Shown here: in pieces, positions 18,346 through 26,870 of the stretch
How the letters are laid out: every line of letters begins with the position of its first letter
How positions within the stretch are numbered: the first letter of the stretch is position 1
Assembly: GCF_014596945.1 (NCBI RefSeq)
Contig: NZ_JACVXB010000001.1
Location: 990,314 to 1,054,313 of the forward strand
Source: Aestuariibaculum sediminum
Lineage (GTDB): Bacteria > Bacteroidota > Bacteroidia > Flavobacteriales > Flavobacteriaceae
Direction of reading: 5' to 3'
Length of the DNA: 64,000 nucleotides
Translations under genes and position numbers: made by a program
The notes under the pieces: generated by a model
Seen by the model: the letters and a program-made list of their open reading frames with translations, nothing else
What the model was told of the DNA's origin: nothing
The model's database searches: none

Positions 18346-19465
18346 CTTTTTTAGATTGTTGACTGTATAAATTTGCTGCCGTTTTAAACCCTTCTTCAGT
18401 TAAACTCCACATTTGACCATCTAGGGAGACATAATTTTTATCTACTAATTTTTGTAGAGTACCTCTTGTATAGCCATGAAAATTATTTAAAATTTTTACA
18501 GTGTGTGGATGAGAAATGTTTTCATGATTTTCGGCGATATGATACATAAAAGCAAGTGTTTTATGAAGTTTTAAATCACGTCTATTTTTAATAAAGCGAA
18601 TCTGTCTGAACAAAAGCCCTCTGTATGGAGAAAAAATAAAGGATATCAAAACAAAAATACTGGCAACGATAACAATTACAGGGCCAGTTGCTAAATTATT
18701 TTGGCTGGCACTAATAGCTGTTCCAAAAACTCCAGAAAATGCTCCGAAAACTGCAGCTAAAATAACCATTGTACTTAAACTATTGGTCCACTGTCTTGCA
18801 GCAGCAGCAGGAGCTAAAAGCATTGCACTCATTAATACCACCCCAACGGTTTGAAGACCTAGCACAATAGCTAAAACGATAAATGAGGTGATTAATATAT
18901 CTATGGTTTTGGTATTGAAACCTATAGTTTTAGTAAAGTCTTCGTCGAATAACAAAATTTTAAATTCTTTCCAGAATAGTAACATTACCAGCAAACAAAT
19001 ACCAGTAACGCAACTTAATAATATTACATCGCTTTCAACTAATGTAGCGGCTTGACCGAATAAATATTTATCTAGTCCCGCCTGATTGGCATTAGGTTGT
19101 TTTTGTATGAAAGTTAGTAAAAGCATACCGAATCCAAAAAATACAGATAGAATTAATCCTAGTGCGGTATCTGATTTTAAATGGGTTTTGGTAATGATGC
19201 TTCGAATCCAGAAGGTTCCAATTAGGCCGCTAATTAAAGCGCCTAAAAGCAAAACATAACTATCTTTCACACCAGTAAGTAAAAAGGCAATGGCAATTCC
19301 TGGTAGCGCTGCATGAGAAATGGCATCGCCTAAAAGACTTTGTTTTCGGAGCACAGCAAAACTACCTAACATACCGGTTACAGCACCTAAAATGGCTGTG
19401 CCCAACGTAATTGTACGCAGAGTATAATCGTTAAGCACTAGAGAAAAGTAGTCTTGTATATTCAT
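18338..19465 (-). CDS. TroC-type metal ABC transporter permease with C-terminal winged helix
   Basis: A 375-residue ABC-3 permease with membrane helices through about residue 285 ('GSFAVLRKQSLLGDAISHAA', 'GVVLMSAMLLAPAAAARQWT') and a C-terminal winged-helix-like region (about 295-370, 'LHKTLAFMYHIAENHENISH', 'NYVSLDGQMWSLTEEGFKTA'). It is the second half of the permease pair. The start overlaps the ATPase stop by one base and the end overlaps the next permease by eight, showing tight coupling. The metal specificity is inferred from the TroA-like binding protein upstream (Mn, Zn or Fe). Confidence 0.92.
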   Translation of the reverse strand: MNIQDYFSLVLNDYTLRTITLGTAILGAVTGMLGSFAVLRKQSLLGDAISHAALPGIAIAFLLTGVKDSYVLLLGALISGLIGTFWIRSIITKTHLKSDTALGLILSVFFGFGMLLLTFIQKQPNANQAGLDKYLFGQAATLVESDVILLSCVTGICLLVMLLFWKEFKILLFDEDFTKTIGFNTKTIDILITSFIVLAIVLGLQTVGVVLMSAMLLAPAAAARQWTNSLSTMVILAAVFGAFSGVFGTAISASQNNLATGPVIVIVASIFVLISFIFSPYRGLLFRQIRFIKNRRDLKLHKTLAFMYHIAENHENISHPHTVKILNNFHGYTRGTLQKLVDKNYVSLDGQMWSLTEEGFKTAANLYSQQSKKDE

Positions 19466-20202
19466 TACTCCTGAATACTAACTTTATAATTAATACCGTA
19501 GGTTTTGGTTAGGTTGTCATCATTAAATATATCTTTAACTGGACCAGTGGCAATTTTTTTCACATTTAAAAATGTTACCCAATCGAAATATTCTGGTACA
19601 GTTTGTAAATCATGATGCACAACGATAACTGTTTTGCCTGCTTTTCGTAGTTCTTTTAAGATATTAATAATGGCGATTTCGGTTGTAGCATCTACCCCTT
19701 GAAATGGCTCGTCCATAAAGTAAATAGCTGCGTTTTGTACCAATGCTCGTGCTAAAAATATACGTTGTTGCTGACCGCCAGATAACTGACTAATTTGTCG
19801 GTTTTTAAATGCTAACATCCCAACTTTTTCCAAAGCTTCCAATGCAAGTTTTTTTTCCTTTTGACCGGGGCGTTTAATCCAGCCAAGGCTGCCATAGGTT
19901 CCCATCATTACTACGTCGAGTGCTGTGGTGGGAAAATCCCAGTCTACACTTCCCTTTTGTGGTACATAAGCTACCAAATGGCGTTGTTTTTTGTAGGGTT
20001 TTCCATAAACACTTACACTCCCTGCGATTGGTTTTAAAATGCCAAGAATCGATTTGATAAGTGTAGATTTTCCAGCTCCATTGGGCCCTACAATAGCCAT
20101 TAAAACGCCTTCCGGAATTTCTAAATCGATATCCCAAAGTACAGGTTTGTAGTTATAGGCTACGGTTAAATCGTCGACTTGAACAGCTATTTTTTTGTTC
20201 AT
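19465..20202 (-). CDS. metal ABC transporter ATP-binding protein (TroB/ZnuC type)
   Basis: A 245-residue ABC ATPase with Walker A '[16 protein letters not shown]' at about 39, Q loop, signature '[15 protein letters not shown]', Walker B '[13 protein letters not shown]' and switch His in '[11 protein letters not shown]'. The GVDATTE wording after Walker B is characteristic of Mn/Zn/Fe transporters. It drives the two permeases encoded immediately downstream. Between it and the binding-protein gene lies a 111-base gap that holds a structured repeat, so the downstream genes may be expressed at a different level. Confidence 0.95.
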   Translation of the reverse strand: MNKKIAVQVDDLTVAYNYKPVLWDIDLEIPEGVLMAIVGPNGAGKSTLIKSILGILKPIAGSVSVYGKPYKKQRHLVAYVPQKGSVDWDFPTTALDVVMMGTYGSLGWIKRPGQKEKKLALEALEKVGMLAFKNRQISQLSGGQQQRIFLARALVQNAAIYFMDEPFQGVDATTEIAIINILKELRKAGKTVIVVHHDLQTVPEYFDWVTFLNVKKIATGPVKDIFNDDNLTKTYGINYKVSIQE

Positions 20203-20213
20203 TATATTTTCTT

Positions 20214-20308
20214 TAGCCCTGATAGCAGCGGCATCCTTTTTTTTGTTGAATGGTTTTTTCCATGTTTAAAATGTTTAAAAAAAGATATAGCGGATAGCAG
20301 GATTAGCT
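20214..20308 (-). ncRNA. candidate flavobacterial structured intergenic element (possibly Flavo-1-like)
   Basis: On the minus strand the segment begins 'AAGCTAATCCTGCTATCCGC', continues with a T-run and an A-run around a variable centre, and ends with 'GGATGCCGCTGCTATCAGGG' plus CT. I recall near-identical conserved ends flanking a variable hairpin in many flavobacterial intergenic regions. This may correspond to the Rfam Flavo-1 motif, but I could not check. It lies between the metal-binding-protein gene and the ATPase gene on their coding strand, so it may process or attenuate the operon transcript. Confidence 0.5.
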
Positions 20309-20313
20309 TATAA

Positions 20314-21225
20314 TTATTTTAATGCATTTACAATGGTATTTACGTTGTATTTAAACATACCAATATAAGTGCCCTCAATGGTTCCAGCGTTTCCTAAGGC
20401 ATCAGAATAGAGGGTGCCGCCTATATTTACCTGATGGTTTTTAGAATTTACGGCAGCCTGTAAGGCTTCAATGGTACGCTTTGGAACTGAACTTTCTACG
20501 AAAATGGCTTTTACTTTATGCTCAATAATGAATGATGCAAGCTTTTGTACGTCTTGTACACCTGCTTCGGTGGCCGTTGAAATGCCCTGAAGCCCCACAA
20601 CATTAAAATCGTATGCTTTGCCAAAATAATTGAAAGCATCGTGCGCGGTCACTAATATACGTTTTTCTTTGGGAAGGGTTTCTATAGTGCTTTTTACTTC
20701 GGTTTCCAGCTTATCTAACTCATGTAAATATTTTTTACCGTTAGCCTCGAAAGCGGTTTTGTTTTCAGGGTTAATTTCAGATAATGTTTTAACTATATAT
20801 TTGGTAATGGTTTTCCAGTAGGTAATGTTAAACCAAATATGCGGGTCGTGATTCCCTTGAAAAGACTCTGAACTGATTAACGAGGATGGATCTAAAGCAT
20901 CGGAAACGGCAACTGTTTTTTTGTTAAGGCGTTCCATTTTTTCAAATACTTCCACCAGTTTACCTTCAAGATGCAATCCGCCATAAATAATGATATCGGC
21001 ATTGGCAAGTTTACTAACATCGCCTTCACTGGCTTTGTACAGGTGGGGGTCTACCCCGCTTCCCATTAAACCTTGTACATTTATTAAATGACCACCAATA
21101 TGGTTTACTAAATCGGTAATCATGGTGGTTGTGGTTACAACGTTAAGTTTTCCGTTGTTCGTTTTATTGTCTTTGCAGCTTAATGTAACTATTAAAACTG
21201 CAAGTGTGAGCATATGTTTTTTCAT
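20314..21225 (-). CDS. TroA-like metal-binding lipoprotein of an ABC transporter
   Basis: A 303-residue periplasmic cluster A-I binding protein with lipoprotein signal ('MLTLAVLIVTLSCKDNKTNN', Cys 17). The metal ligands expected for TroA are in place: H61 in 'GVDPHLYKA', H129 in 'HDPHIWFN', H195 in 'VTAHDAFNYFGKAYDF' and D275 in 'LYSDALG'. The His at the third position (rather than the Glu of strict Mn proteins such as PsaA) matches TroA and ZnuA, so Zn or Mn are the likely substrates. It follows the TonB receptor gene after nine bases, which suggests one transcript carrying metal across both membranes. Confidence 0.93.
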   Translation of the reverse strand: MKKHMLTLAVLIVTLSCKDNKTNNGKLNVVTTTTMITDLVNHIGGHLINVQGLMGSGVDPHLYKASEGDVSKLANADIIIYGGLHLEGKLVEVFEKMERLNKKTVAVSDALDPSSLISSESFQGNHDPHIWFNITYWKTITKYIVKTLSEINPENKTAFEANGKKYLHELDKLETEVKSTIETLPKEKRILVTAHDAFNYFGKAYDFNVVGLQGISTATEAGVQDVQKLASFIIEHKVKAIFVESSVPKRTIEALQAAVNSKNHQVNIGGTLYSDALGNAGTIEGTYIGMFKYNVNTIVNALK

Positions 21226-21234
21226 TGATCAAAT

Positions 21235-23478
21235 TTAATTTAAAGAATATCGTAAACCAAAAAATAGTCTGCGCCCCTGATTTGGACCATATACATACGA
21301 TGGATCGAAGGTTAATGCATAGGGATTATCTGGGGTTGCTACGGCATTACCGTTGTTATCAAATTGAACATTTTCATCAAATGGGTCGTTGGCTCTAGCA
21401 ATAATAAAAGGATTCCCTTTGTTTGGTGTCCAATTCAATAAATTTTTTACACCACCATAAATTTCAATATGCTTAAAGCCGCTAAAGGTTGCCTGAATAT
21501 TTTGAATACTCCAATAAGGAGACTCTGGTAGCCTGGGATCTAAATCCCCTAATAAAGGTAAACGCATGGGACCATAAATATTTCCGGTATAATCGAAAGT
21601 TAGATTGTATTTATAGTTTTTGTAGCTTGCTGCCCAAGTACCAGTAAAACTTTCAGTTAAAATTTGTCGCTGCGTTATGCCTTCTTCTGTTTTAGAAACG
21701 TCTTGAAATGTAATGCCTCCAAGTATTTTAATGCCATTAGAAAACATGGTGTCTATATTAAAACTAAGGCCTTTACTCACCGATTTTCCGTCTAAATTAT
21801 CGTAAATAATTTGGTTTGGATTAGTGTCGTAATCTGGTAGAATAACATTTGTAAAATCTGTGTACCATGCCGAGGCATCCAAGCCAATTATAATGCCACT
21901 TTTGGTATATATTTTAGATAAGTAATTCAGGTTAATATTATAGGATTGCTCAGGTTTTAGCGTTTCGGCAATAATAACATCTCTGGCGCCTGTTAATGCT
22001 GCGTGCTCTTCTGTAAAGAGGTTTACTACTCTAAATCCGGTTCCTGCGTTGAGGCGAAAAATATTATTTTCTGAAGGTTTAAATTTATAGGCTAAACGCG
22101 GTGTAAATATGTTTCCATGACGTGCGTCATAATCGTATCGGGCACCTAGAAGAATGTCATGCTGTTTGTTAATTGAGATTTCATCTTGAATAAAAAATGA
22201 AGGGATAGTAATATTATCGGATACGGGAGTTGCCGGAGTGTTATCGTTGTAATAATTGTATCGTGCTGCCAGCCCGAATAAAAGGTCATGCTGGTTTAGG
22301 GATTTGTCCCAAGTAAGCTGACCAAAGCCAATTTGTTGACTTGCTAAATAGGGTACATTGCCGTATACCGAATTTTGATCGTGATTGGTGTATGAAAATT
22401 GAAATAATAGTTTTTCACGAACTGGGAGCTGGTATTTACCTAATAATTCGTAGCGTTTGGTGTAAATACTTTCGCCGTAAACTTCGGAACCTCCTCGGAA
22501 ATCAGGATTCCATTGCATTTCTCCCCCCCAACGATCTTCATAAAAAAAGCGACCAGCAACCGAAAATAGTCTGTTTTGATTTCTACGAAAGTTCCATTTT
22601 TGAAAAACCGATATGCGGTCTTGAAGCGTTAAATCAGTGAAATTATCGTTGTTGTTGTCAATCGGGTTGCTATAATTGAAATAATTAATTCCTGTAAGAA
22701 TATCGGTATTGTTGCCTATTTTGGCTTTAAAGCCCAGGTCTAGATTAGCTTCTCCCCAGCCCGAAACAAAACTATCAGCAAAAAGTAGAGGAGCATGTTC
22801 AGGTAGTTTGGTGATAATATTAATTAAGCCTCCCACGGCCTCACTTCCATAGAGGGACGACGCAGGTCCTTTTATTATTTCAATTTGTTCAATTAACGAA
22901 TTAGGAATTCCAGATAACCCATAAACTGTTGAAAGGCCACTTACTATTGGCATGCCATCAATTAATACCAAAGTGTATGGGCCCTCTAAACCGTTAATAT
23001 GAATATCACCAGTATTACAAACATTACAGTTAATTTGTGGGCGTACCCCATTTACATTTTGGAGGGCTTCAAAAATGTTTGGTGTTGGATTTTTCTTTAA
23101 AAAAGTAGGGGTGTAAACTTCAACAGGAACAGGGCTCTCCAGTCTTGAAACAGCTTTAAGGGTTCCAGTAACTACAACCTCCTCAAGCATTTCGCTTTCC
23201 TCTAATTTAAAAATGACATTTAAATTATTGTTGTCTACTTTAATGCGTTTTGTTTGAGTTTTGTATCCAGTAAAGGAAGCTGAGATCGTATATGTTCCGT
23301 TATCTAGGCCTTCAATTACAAAAAAGCCGTTTTCATTGGTTAGAGCTCCTTTAGCTAATTCTTTAATGTACACATTTACATAAGGCAAAGGAAGGTTATC
23401 GGTAAATACCCGGCCACTTATGTTTTGAGCACTTATTGAAATTGAGACAAAACTTATAAAAAAAATTAGGGTTTTCAT
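21235..23478 (-). CDS. TonB-dependent outer-membrane receptor, probably for a metal or metal complex
   Basis: A 747-residue receptor: signal peptide (1-17), carboxypeptidase-regulatory-like domain (about 18-100, 'GRVFTDNLPLPYVNVYIKEL'), plug (about 115-230, 'LIDGMPIVSGLSTVYGLSGI', 'IIKGPASSLYGSEAVGGLIN') and a 22-stranded barrel ending in 'GRRLFFGLRYSLN'. It carries a cysteine pair in the plug ('NCNVCNTGDIHINGLEG'). No SusD partner is present, so it is not a glycan receptor. Its location upstream of the TroA-like gene and opposite a DtxR-family repressor, with a DtxR-like box in its promoter, points to metal uptake. Confidence 0.92.
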   Translation of the reverse strand: MKTLIFFISFVSISISAQNISGRVFTDNLPLPYVNVYIKELAKGALTNENGFFVIEGLDNGTYTISASFTGYKTQTKRIKVDNNNLNVIFKLEESEMLEEVVVTGTLKAVSRLESPVPVEVYTPTFLKKNPTPNIFEALQNVNGVRPQINCNVCNTGDIHINGLEGPYTLVLIDGMPIVSGLSTVYGLSGIPNSLIEQIEIIKGPASSLYGSEAVGGLINIITKLPEHAPLLFADSFVSGWGEANLDLGFKAKIGNNTDILTGINYFNYSNPIDNNNDNFTDLTLQDRISVFQKWNFRRNQNRLFSVAGRFFYEDRWGGEMQWNPDFRGGSEVYGESIYTKRYELLGKYQLPVREKLLFQFSYTNHDQNSVYGNVPYLASQQIGFGQLTWDKSLNQHDLLFGLAARYNYYNDNTPATPVSDNITIPSFFIQDEISINKQHDILLGARYDYDARHGNIFTPRLAYKFKPSENNIFRLNAGTGFRVVNLFTEEHAALTGARDVIIAETLKPEQSYNINLNYLSKIYTKSGIIIGLDASAWYTDFTNVILPDYDTNPNQIIYDNLDGKSVSKGLSFNIDTMFSNGIKILGGITFQDVSKTEEGITQRQILTESFTGTWAASYKNYKYNLTFDYTGNIYGPMRLPLLGDLDPRLPESPYWSIQNIQATFSGFKHIEIYGGVKNLLNWTPNKGNPFIIARANDPFDENVQFDNNGNAVATPDNPYALTFDPSYVYGPNQGRRLFFGLRYSLN

Positions 23479-23492
23479 TAATTTATTTTTTG

Positions 23493-23500
23493 CAAATATA
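23493..23500 (-). promoter_or_regulatory. -7 element of the TonB receptor/troA-like operon promoter
   Basis: On the minus strand TATATTTG fits TANNTTTG and lies 15 bases before the receptor start codon. The region where a -33 element would sit overlaps the DtxR-like palindrome. Confidence 0.55.
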
Positions 23501-23508
23501 AATACAAA

Positions 23509-23524
23509 TTTAGATTAATCTAAA
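23509..23524. promoter_or_regulatory. DtxR/MntR-type operator between the divergent receptor and repressor genes
   Basis: TTTAGATTAATCTAAA is a perfect 16-bp palindrome close to the DtxR/IdeR consensus core (TTAGGTTAGCCTAA type). It lies in the -33/-7 spacer of the receptor promoter and about 25 bases upstream of the repressor's TATCTTTG, so one bound dimer could control both directions. Confidence 0.7.
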
Positions 23525-23578
23525 AATAGTTTTAAAATAATGATTAATATATCTTTGTGAAATATTAAAACAGCAATC

Positions 23579-24247
23579 ATGATTACGCTAACAGAGGAGA
23601 ATTATATTAAAACAATATATCAATTAGGTCGTTACGGAACATTAACGGTAAGTACAAATAGTATCGCCGAAGTTCTGGAAACTAAAGCATCTTCTGTTAC
23701 CGATATGGTTAAAAAATTGGCAGAAAAGGGTTATGCCAACTATAAACGCTATCAGGGTGTTTCATTAACATCTAAAGGAAAAAAAATTGCTGCCGATGTG
23801 GTTAGGAAACATCGTTTGTGGGAAGTGTTTTTAGTAGAAAAATTAAATTTTACTTGGGATGAAGTTCACGATATTGCCGAACAATTAGAACATATTAAGT
23901 CTGAAAAATTAATTAATGAATTGGATAAGCTTTTAGATTATCCAACGCATGACCCTCATGGTGATCCCATACCCGATAAATTTGGGGATATTAAAAAAAC
24001 CGATAAAATATTACTGTTTAATTTATCGGAAAGCTCAACAGGCGTATGTGTTGGTGTAAAGGATACGTCGTCTTCGTTTTTAAAATATTTAGATAAACAT
24101 CAAATTGCGTTAGGTTCTAAGATTTTAGTTGTCTCGCGCGAGGATTTTGACGATTCTATGGTTATTGAAATCAATGGTTCCGTAAAAATGAGTATATCAC
24201 AAACCGTGGCCAATAATCTGTTTGTAAAAGAAGAAGCGAATACCTAA
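23579..24247 (+). CDS. DtxR/MntR-family metal-dependent transcriptional repressor
   Basis: A 222-residue regulator with an N-terminal winged helix (about 1-60, 'SIAEVLETKASSVTDMVKKL'), a dimerisation and metal-binding domain (about 65-140) and a C-terminal FeoA/SH3-like domain (about 150-220). Metal ligands by alignment with DtxR are H78, E82 and H97 (ancillary) and E101, E104 and H105 (primary). Glu at the DtxR Cys102 position is typical of Mn-responsive MntR, but the residue matching MntR D8 is Asn. It is divergent from the TonB/tro operon, with a palindromic operator between them, and is very likely the regulator of that operon and of feoAB. Confidence 0.94.
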   Translation: MITLTEENYIKTIYQLGRYGTLTVSTNSIAEVLETKASSVTDMVKKLAEKGYANYKRYQGVSLTSKGKKIAADVVRKHRLWEVFLVEKLNFTWDEVHDIAEQLEHIKSEKLINELDKLLDYPTHDPHGDPIPDKFGDIKKTDKILLFNLSESSTGVCVGVKDTSSSFLKYLDKHQIALGSKILVVSREDFDDSMVIEINGSVKMSISQTVANNLFVKEEANT

Positions 24248-24271
24248 TTTGCTGTTGAGTGCTACTAGTTT

Positions 24272-24406
24272 CTAATGGCAACCACAGTCGTCGTTACCGC
24301 AAGCCTTTTTAGATTTCGATTTTTTCCATAAGAATTTCTTAACCAGAAAAACAATGGCAATGGCTAAAGCCGAAAAAACAAGAATATTTTGAATCACATT
24401 GTTCAT
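24272..24406 (-). CDS. FeoB-associated Cys-rich membrane miniprotein
   Basis: A 44-residue protein with one transmembrane helix (about 4-23, 'VIQNILVFSALAIAIVFLVK'), a basic stretch ('FLWKKSKSKKA') and a C-terminal cysteine cluster 'CGNDDCGCH'. This is the layout of the FeoB-associated Cys-rich membrane proteins encoded next to feoB in many bacteria. The three Cys and terminal His could bind Fe(II) or an iron-sulfur cofactor close to the FeoB channel. It lies 43 bases downstream of the feoB stop on the same strand, so it is probably the third gene of the feo operon. Confidence 0.85.
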   Translation of the reverse strand: MNNVIQNILVFSALAIAIVFLVKKFLWKKSKSKKACGNDDCGCH

Positions 24407-24449
24407 ATTAAGGTATTAGCCGATTTGTTGTGTAAAACCTTTCGTTTTT

Positions 24450-26549
24450 TTATTTTAAAAATTGATACGCTATTAAAGCGACAATATAAGCTAAGCTACT
24501 CATGAAAACTAATTGCAACAAAGGCCATTTCCAACTGTTTGTTTCTCGCTTCACTATAGCTAAGGTACTCATACATTGCATGGCAAAAGCATAGAATAAT
24601 AAAAGTGAAATTCCAGAGGCAAAATTAAATAGAGGGCCCCCTAGAATAGGATTTACTTCTGCAGCCATTCTATTTTTTATCGTGGCTTCATCGTCATTAC
24701 CAACACTATAAATAGTTGCAAGCGTTCCAACAAAAACTTCTCGTGCTGCAAAACTGCTTACAATGGCAATGCCAATTTTCCAGTCGTAACCAAGAGGTCT
24801 AATTACAGGTTCGATGGCACGACCTGTAATGCCAATAAAAGAATGTTCTAATTTAAATGAAGCAATATGTTGCTGTAATTCTTCTTCTGAGAGTTGTTGC
24901 GAAGCATATTCATTCGTTATTATTTCTTCAGCTTTATTAAAATTATCACCAGGACCATAGCTTGCTAAAAACCATAAAATAATGGATATGGCTAGGATAA
25001 TTTTACCGGCACCAAACACAAACGACTTTGTTTTTTCTAATACCGTTAGCCCTACATTCTTAAATAGAGGGAGTTTATAGTTTGGCATTTCAACAACAAA
25101 AAATGATTTGCTTCTAATTTTTAGAACTTTATTTAAAATATAAGCCGATACAACCGCTGCGCCAAAACCGATGAGGTATAAAAGCATTAACGTTAAAGCT
25201 TGGTAGCCTAATCCTAAAAAACGACCTTCTGGAATCACCAGCGATATAATTATTAAATACACCGGTAGTCTTGCCGAACACGTGGTAAATGGCGTGACTA
25301 ATATGGTGATTAAACGCTCCTTCCAGCTTTCAATATTTCTAGTTGCCATTACAGCGGGAATGGCACAGGCGGTTCCGGAAATTAATGGAACGACACTTTT
25401 TCCACTAAGGCCAAAACGTCGCATAATACGATCCATTAAAAAAACGACGCGACTCATATAACCGCTTTCTTCTAAAACAGAAATGAATAAAAATAAAAAG
25501 GCTATTTGCGGAATAAAGATTACAATTCCACCAAGTCCGGGGATAATTCCTTCGGTAAGTAAATTGGTGAAAACTCCTGCTGGAAGCTTGTTTTTTGACC
25601 ATTCGCTAAGCGATGCAAAAGTTGAATCTATAAAATCCATTGGGACACTAGACCAATCGTAGATGGCCTGAAAGATAACCAGCAAAATCATAAAGAAAAT
25701 TAAGTAGCCCCATACTTTGTGGGTTAAAATTCTGTCTAGTTTAGTGCGTAAATCTTTAGCTTTCGATGAATCGATTGTTTGCCCAACTTTAAGTACGTTA
25801 TTTATAAACTGATAGCGTTTAATCGTTTCTTTTTGCTGTAAACGTTTTAAATCGGCTTTACTTTTTGTTTTAAAATCGTCCAGAGCTTCAACTTCATTTC
25901 TGTCAATTTTACCAAAGTTTACATCTTGTGTAATCACCAACCATAGTTTGTAAAGCAGTTGGTTTGGAAAAGCTTTACGTAAACCTTCAAAATAATCTTT
26001 GTCGACTTGGGAGGCGTTTAAGCAGGGTTCTTGCGAAACCTCCTTGAAGTTAGTAATAAGTTGTTTTAATTCGTTTATACCTTGTTTCCTGCGGGTGCTA
26101 ACTAAAGCGATTTTTGTATTAAGCTGTTCTTCTAGATAGGGAATGTCTAAAGAAATACCTTTATATTCCATTCTATCGGCCATATTAATCACTAATATGG
26201 TTGGGATTTCTAAATCTTTAATCTGAGTGAAAAGAAGTAGATTTCGTTTTAGGTTTTCAACATCACTAACTACAACTGCTACATCGGGAAAATCTTTGTC
26301 GTTTTTGTTTAGAAGTAATTCAATAACTACATTTTCATCTAATGATGAAGCATTTAAACTATATGTTCCGGGTAAATCTATAATGTGTGCTTTAACTCCC
26401 CGAGGCAGTTTGCAAATCCCTTCTTTTTTTTCAACCGTAATTCCGGGGTAGTTACCAACTTTTTGGTTTAGACCGGTAAGGGCGTTAAAAACAGAAGTTT
26501 TTCCTGTATTTGGGTTGCCTATTAAAGCGACATTTATTTGTTTACTCAT
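24450..26549 (-). CDS. feoB: ferrous iron transport protein B
   Basis: A 699-residue inner-membrane Fe(II) transporter. The N-terminal G domain shows G1 'GNPNTGKTSVFN' at about 11, the switch region 'VGNYPGITVEKKEG', G3 'DLPGTYSL' and G4 'VINMADRM'. After a linker there are paired Gate motifs in the membrane part (about 280-699, 'GTACAIPAVMATRNI', 'CSARLPVYLIII', 'SFAAREVFVGTLA'). Its start overlaps feoA by eight bases, which implies coupled translation. Expression is probably controlled by the DtxR-like box in front of feoA. Confidence 0.97.
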   Translation of the reverse strand: MSKQINVALIGNPNTGKTSVFNALTGLNQKVGNYPGITVEKKEGICKLPRGVKAHIIDLPGTYSLNASSLDENVVIELLLNKNDKDFPDVAVVVSDVENLKRNLLLFTQIKDLEIPTILVINMADRMEYKGISLDIPYLEEQLNTKIALVSTRRKQGINELKQLITNFKEVSQEPCLNASQVDKDYFEGLRKAFPNQLLYKLWLVITQDVNFGKIDRNEVEALDDFKTKSKADLKRLQQKETIKRYQFINNVLKVGQTIDSSKAKDLRTKLDRILTHKVWGYLIFFMILLVIFQAIYDWSSVPMDFIDSTFASLSEWSKNKLPAGVFTNLLTEGIIPGLGGIVIFIPQIAFLFLFISVLEESGYMSRVVFLMDRIMRRFGLSGKSVVPLISGTACAIPAVMATRNIESWKERLITILVTPFTTCSARLPVYLIIISLVIPEGRFLGLGYQALTLMLLYLIGFGAAVVSAYILNKVLKIRSKSFFVVEMPNYKLPLFKNVGLTVLEKTKSFVFGAGKIILAISIILWFLASYGPGDNFNKAEEIITNEYASQQLSEEELQQHIASFKLEHSFIGITGRAIEPVIRPLGYDWKIGIAIVSSFAAREVFVGTLATIYSVGNDDEATIKNRMAAEVNPILGGPLFNFASGISLLLFYAFAMQCMSTLAIVKRETNSWKWPLLQLVFMSSLAYIVALIAYQFLK

Positions 26550-26775
26550 CTACTTTTTCAATTAAAATATGTTTAGCAGTTTCTTTTCTAATGGCTAGGT
26601 GCGACCCATTAATATTTAAATACATGGGGTCTTGAAAAGGTGCTAGTTGAACAAGCTCGACGGTATTACCAGGTAAGCATCCCATTTCTAAAAGTTTTAA
26701 AGGGATGTGAATGGACGAAACATCTGTGATGGTTGCTTTTTCGCCGCGTTTTAAATGTGCTAAAGTGTGTCGCAA
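26542..26775 (-). CDS. feoA: ferrous iron transport protein A
   Basis: A 77-residue cytoplasmic SH3-like protein ('LLEMGCLPGNTVELVQLAPF', 'LNINGSHLAIRKETAKHILI') that assists FeoB. It starts at TTG, since an in-frame stop lies just upstream and no ATG is available. A complete promoter and a DtxR-like palindrome lie directly in front. It overlaps feoB by eight bases. Confidence 0.93.
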   Translation of the reverse strand: MRHTLAHLKRGEKATITDVSSIHIPLKLLEMGCLPGNTVELVQLAPFQDPMYLNINGSHLAIRKETAKHILIEKVDE

Positions 26776-26780
26776 GCTTA

Positions 26781-26797
26781 TTTAGATTGAATTTAAA
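26781..26797. promoter_or_regulatory. DtxR-like operator in front of feoA
   Basis: TTTAGATTGAATTTAAA is an imperfect 17-bp palindrome whose left half (TTTAGATT) is identical to the operator at 23509. It lies between the feoA -7 element and the start codon, where binding would block transcription start. Confidence 0.6.
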
Positions 26798-26801
26798 GAG
26801 G

Positions 26802-26832
26802 CAAAAGTAAATGAAAAGTTTAAGGTGACAAA
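26802..26832 (-). promoter_or_regulatory. feoAB promoter
   Basis: On the minus strand TTTG, 19 bases of spacer and TACTTTTG form a perfect Bacteroidetes -33/-7 promoter. The start point would fall at the edge of the DtxR-like box. Confidence 0.72.
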
Positions 26833-26870
26833 GTTTATGGGTTTAAAAGACCCTGAAACGTGTCTGTTTT

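Noticed and set aside
22341-22640. A 99-residue frame on the plus strand inside the TonB receptor gene
   Set aside because: Lies wholly antisense to a well-supported receptor and has no recognisable domain.
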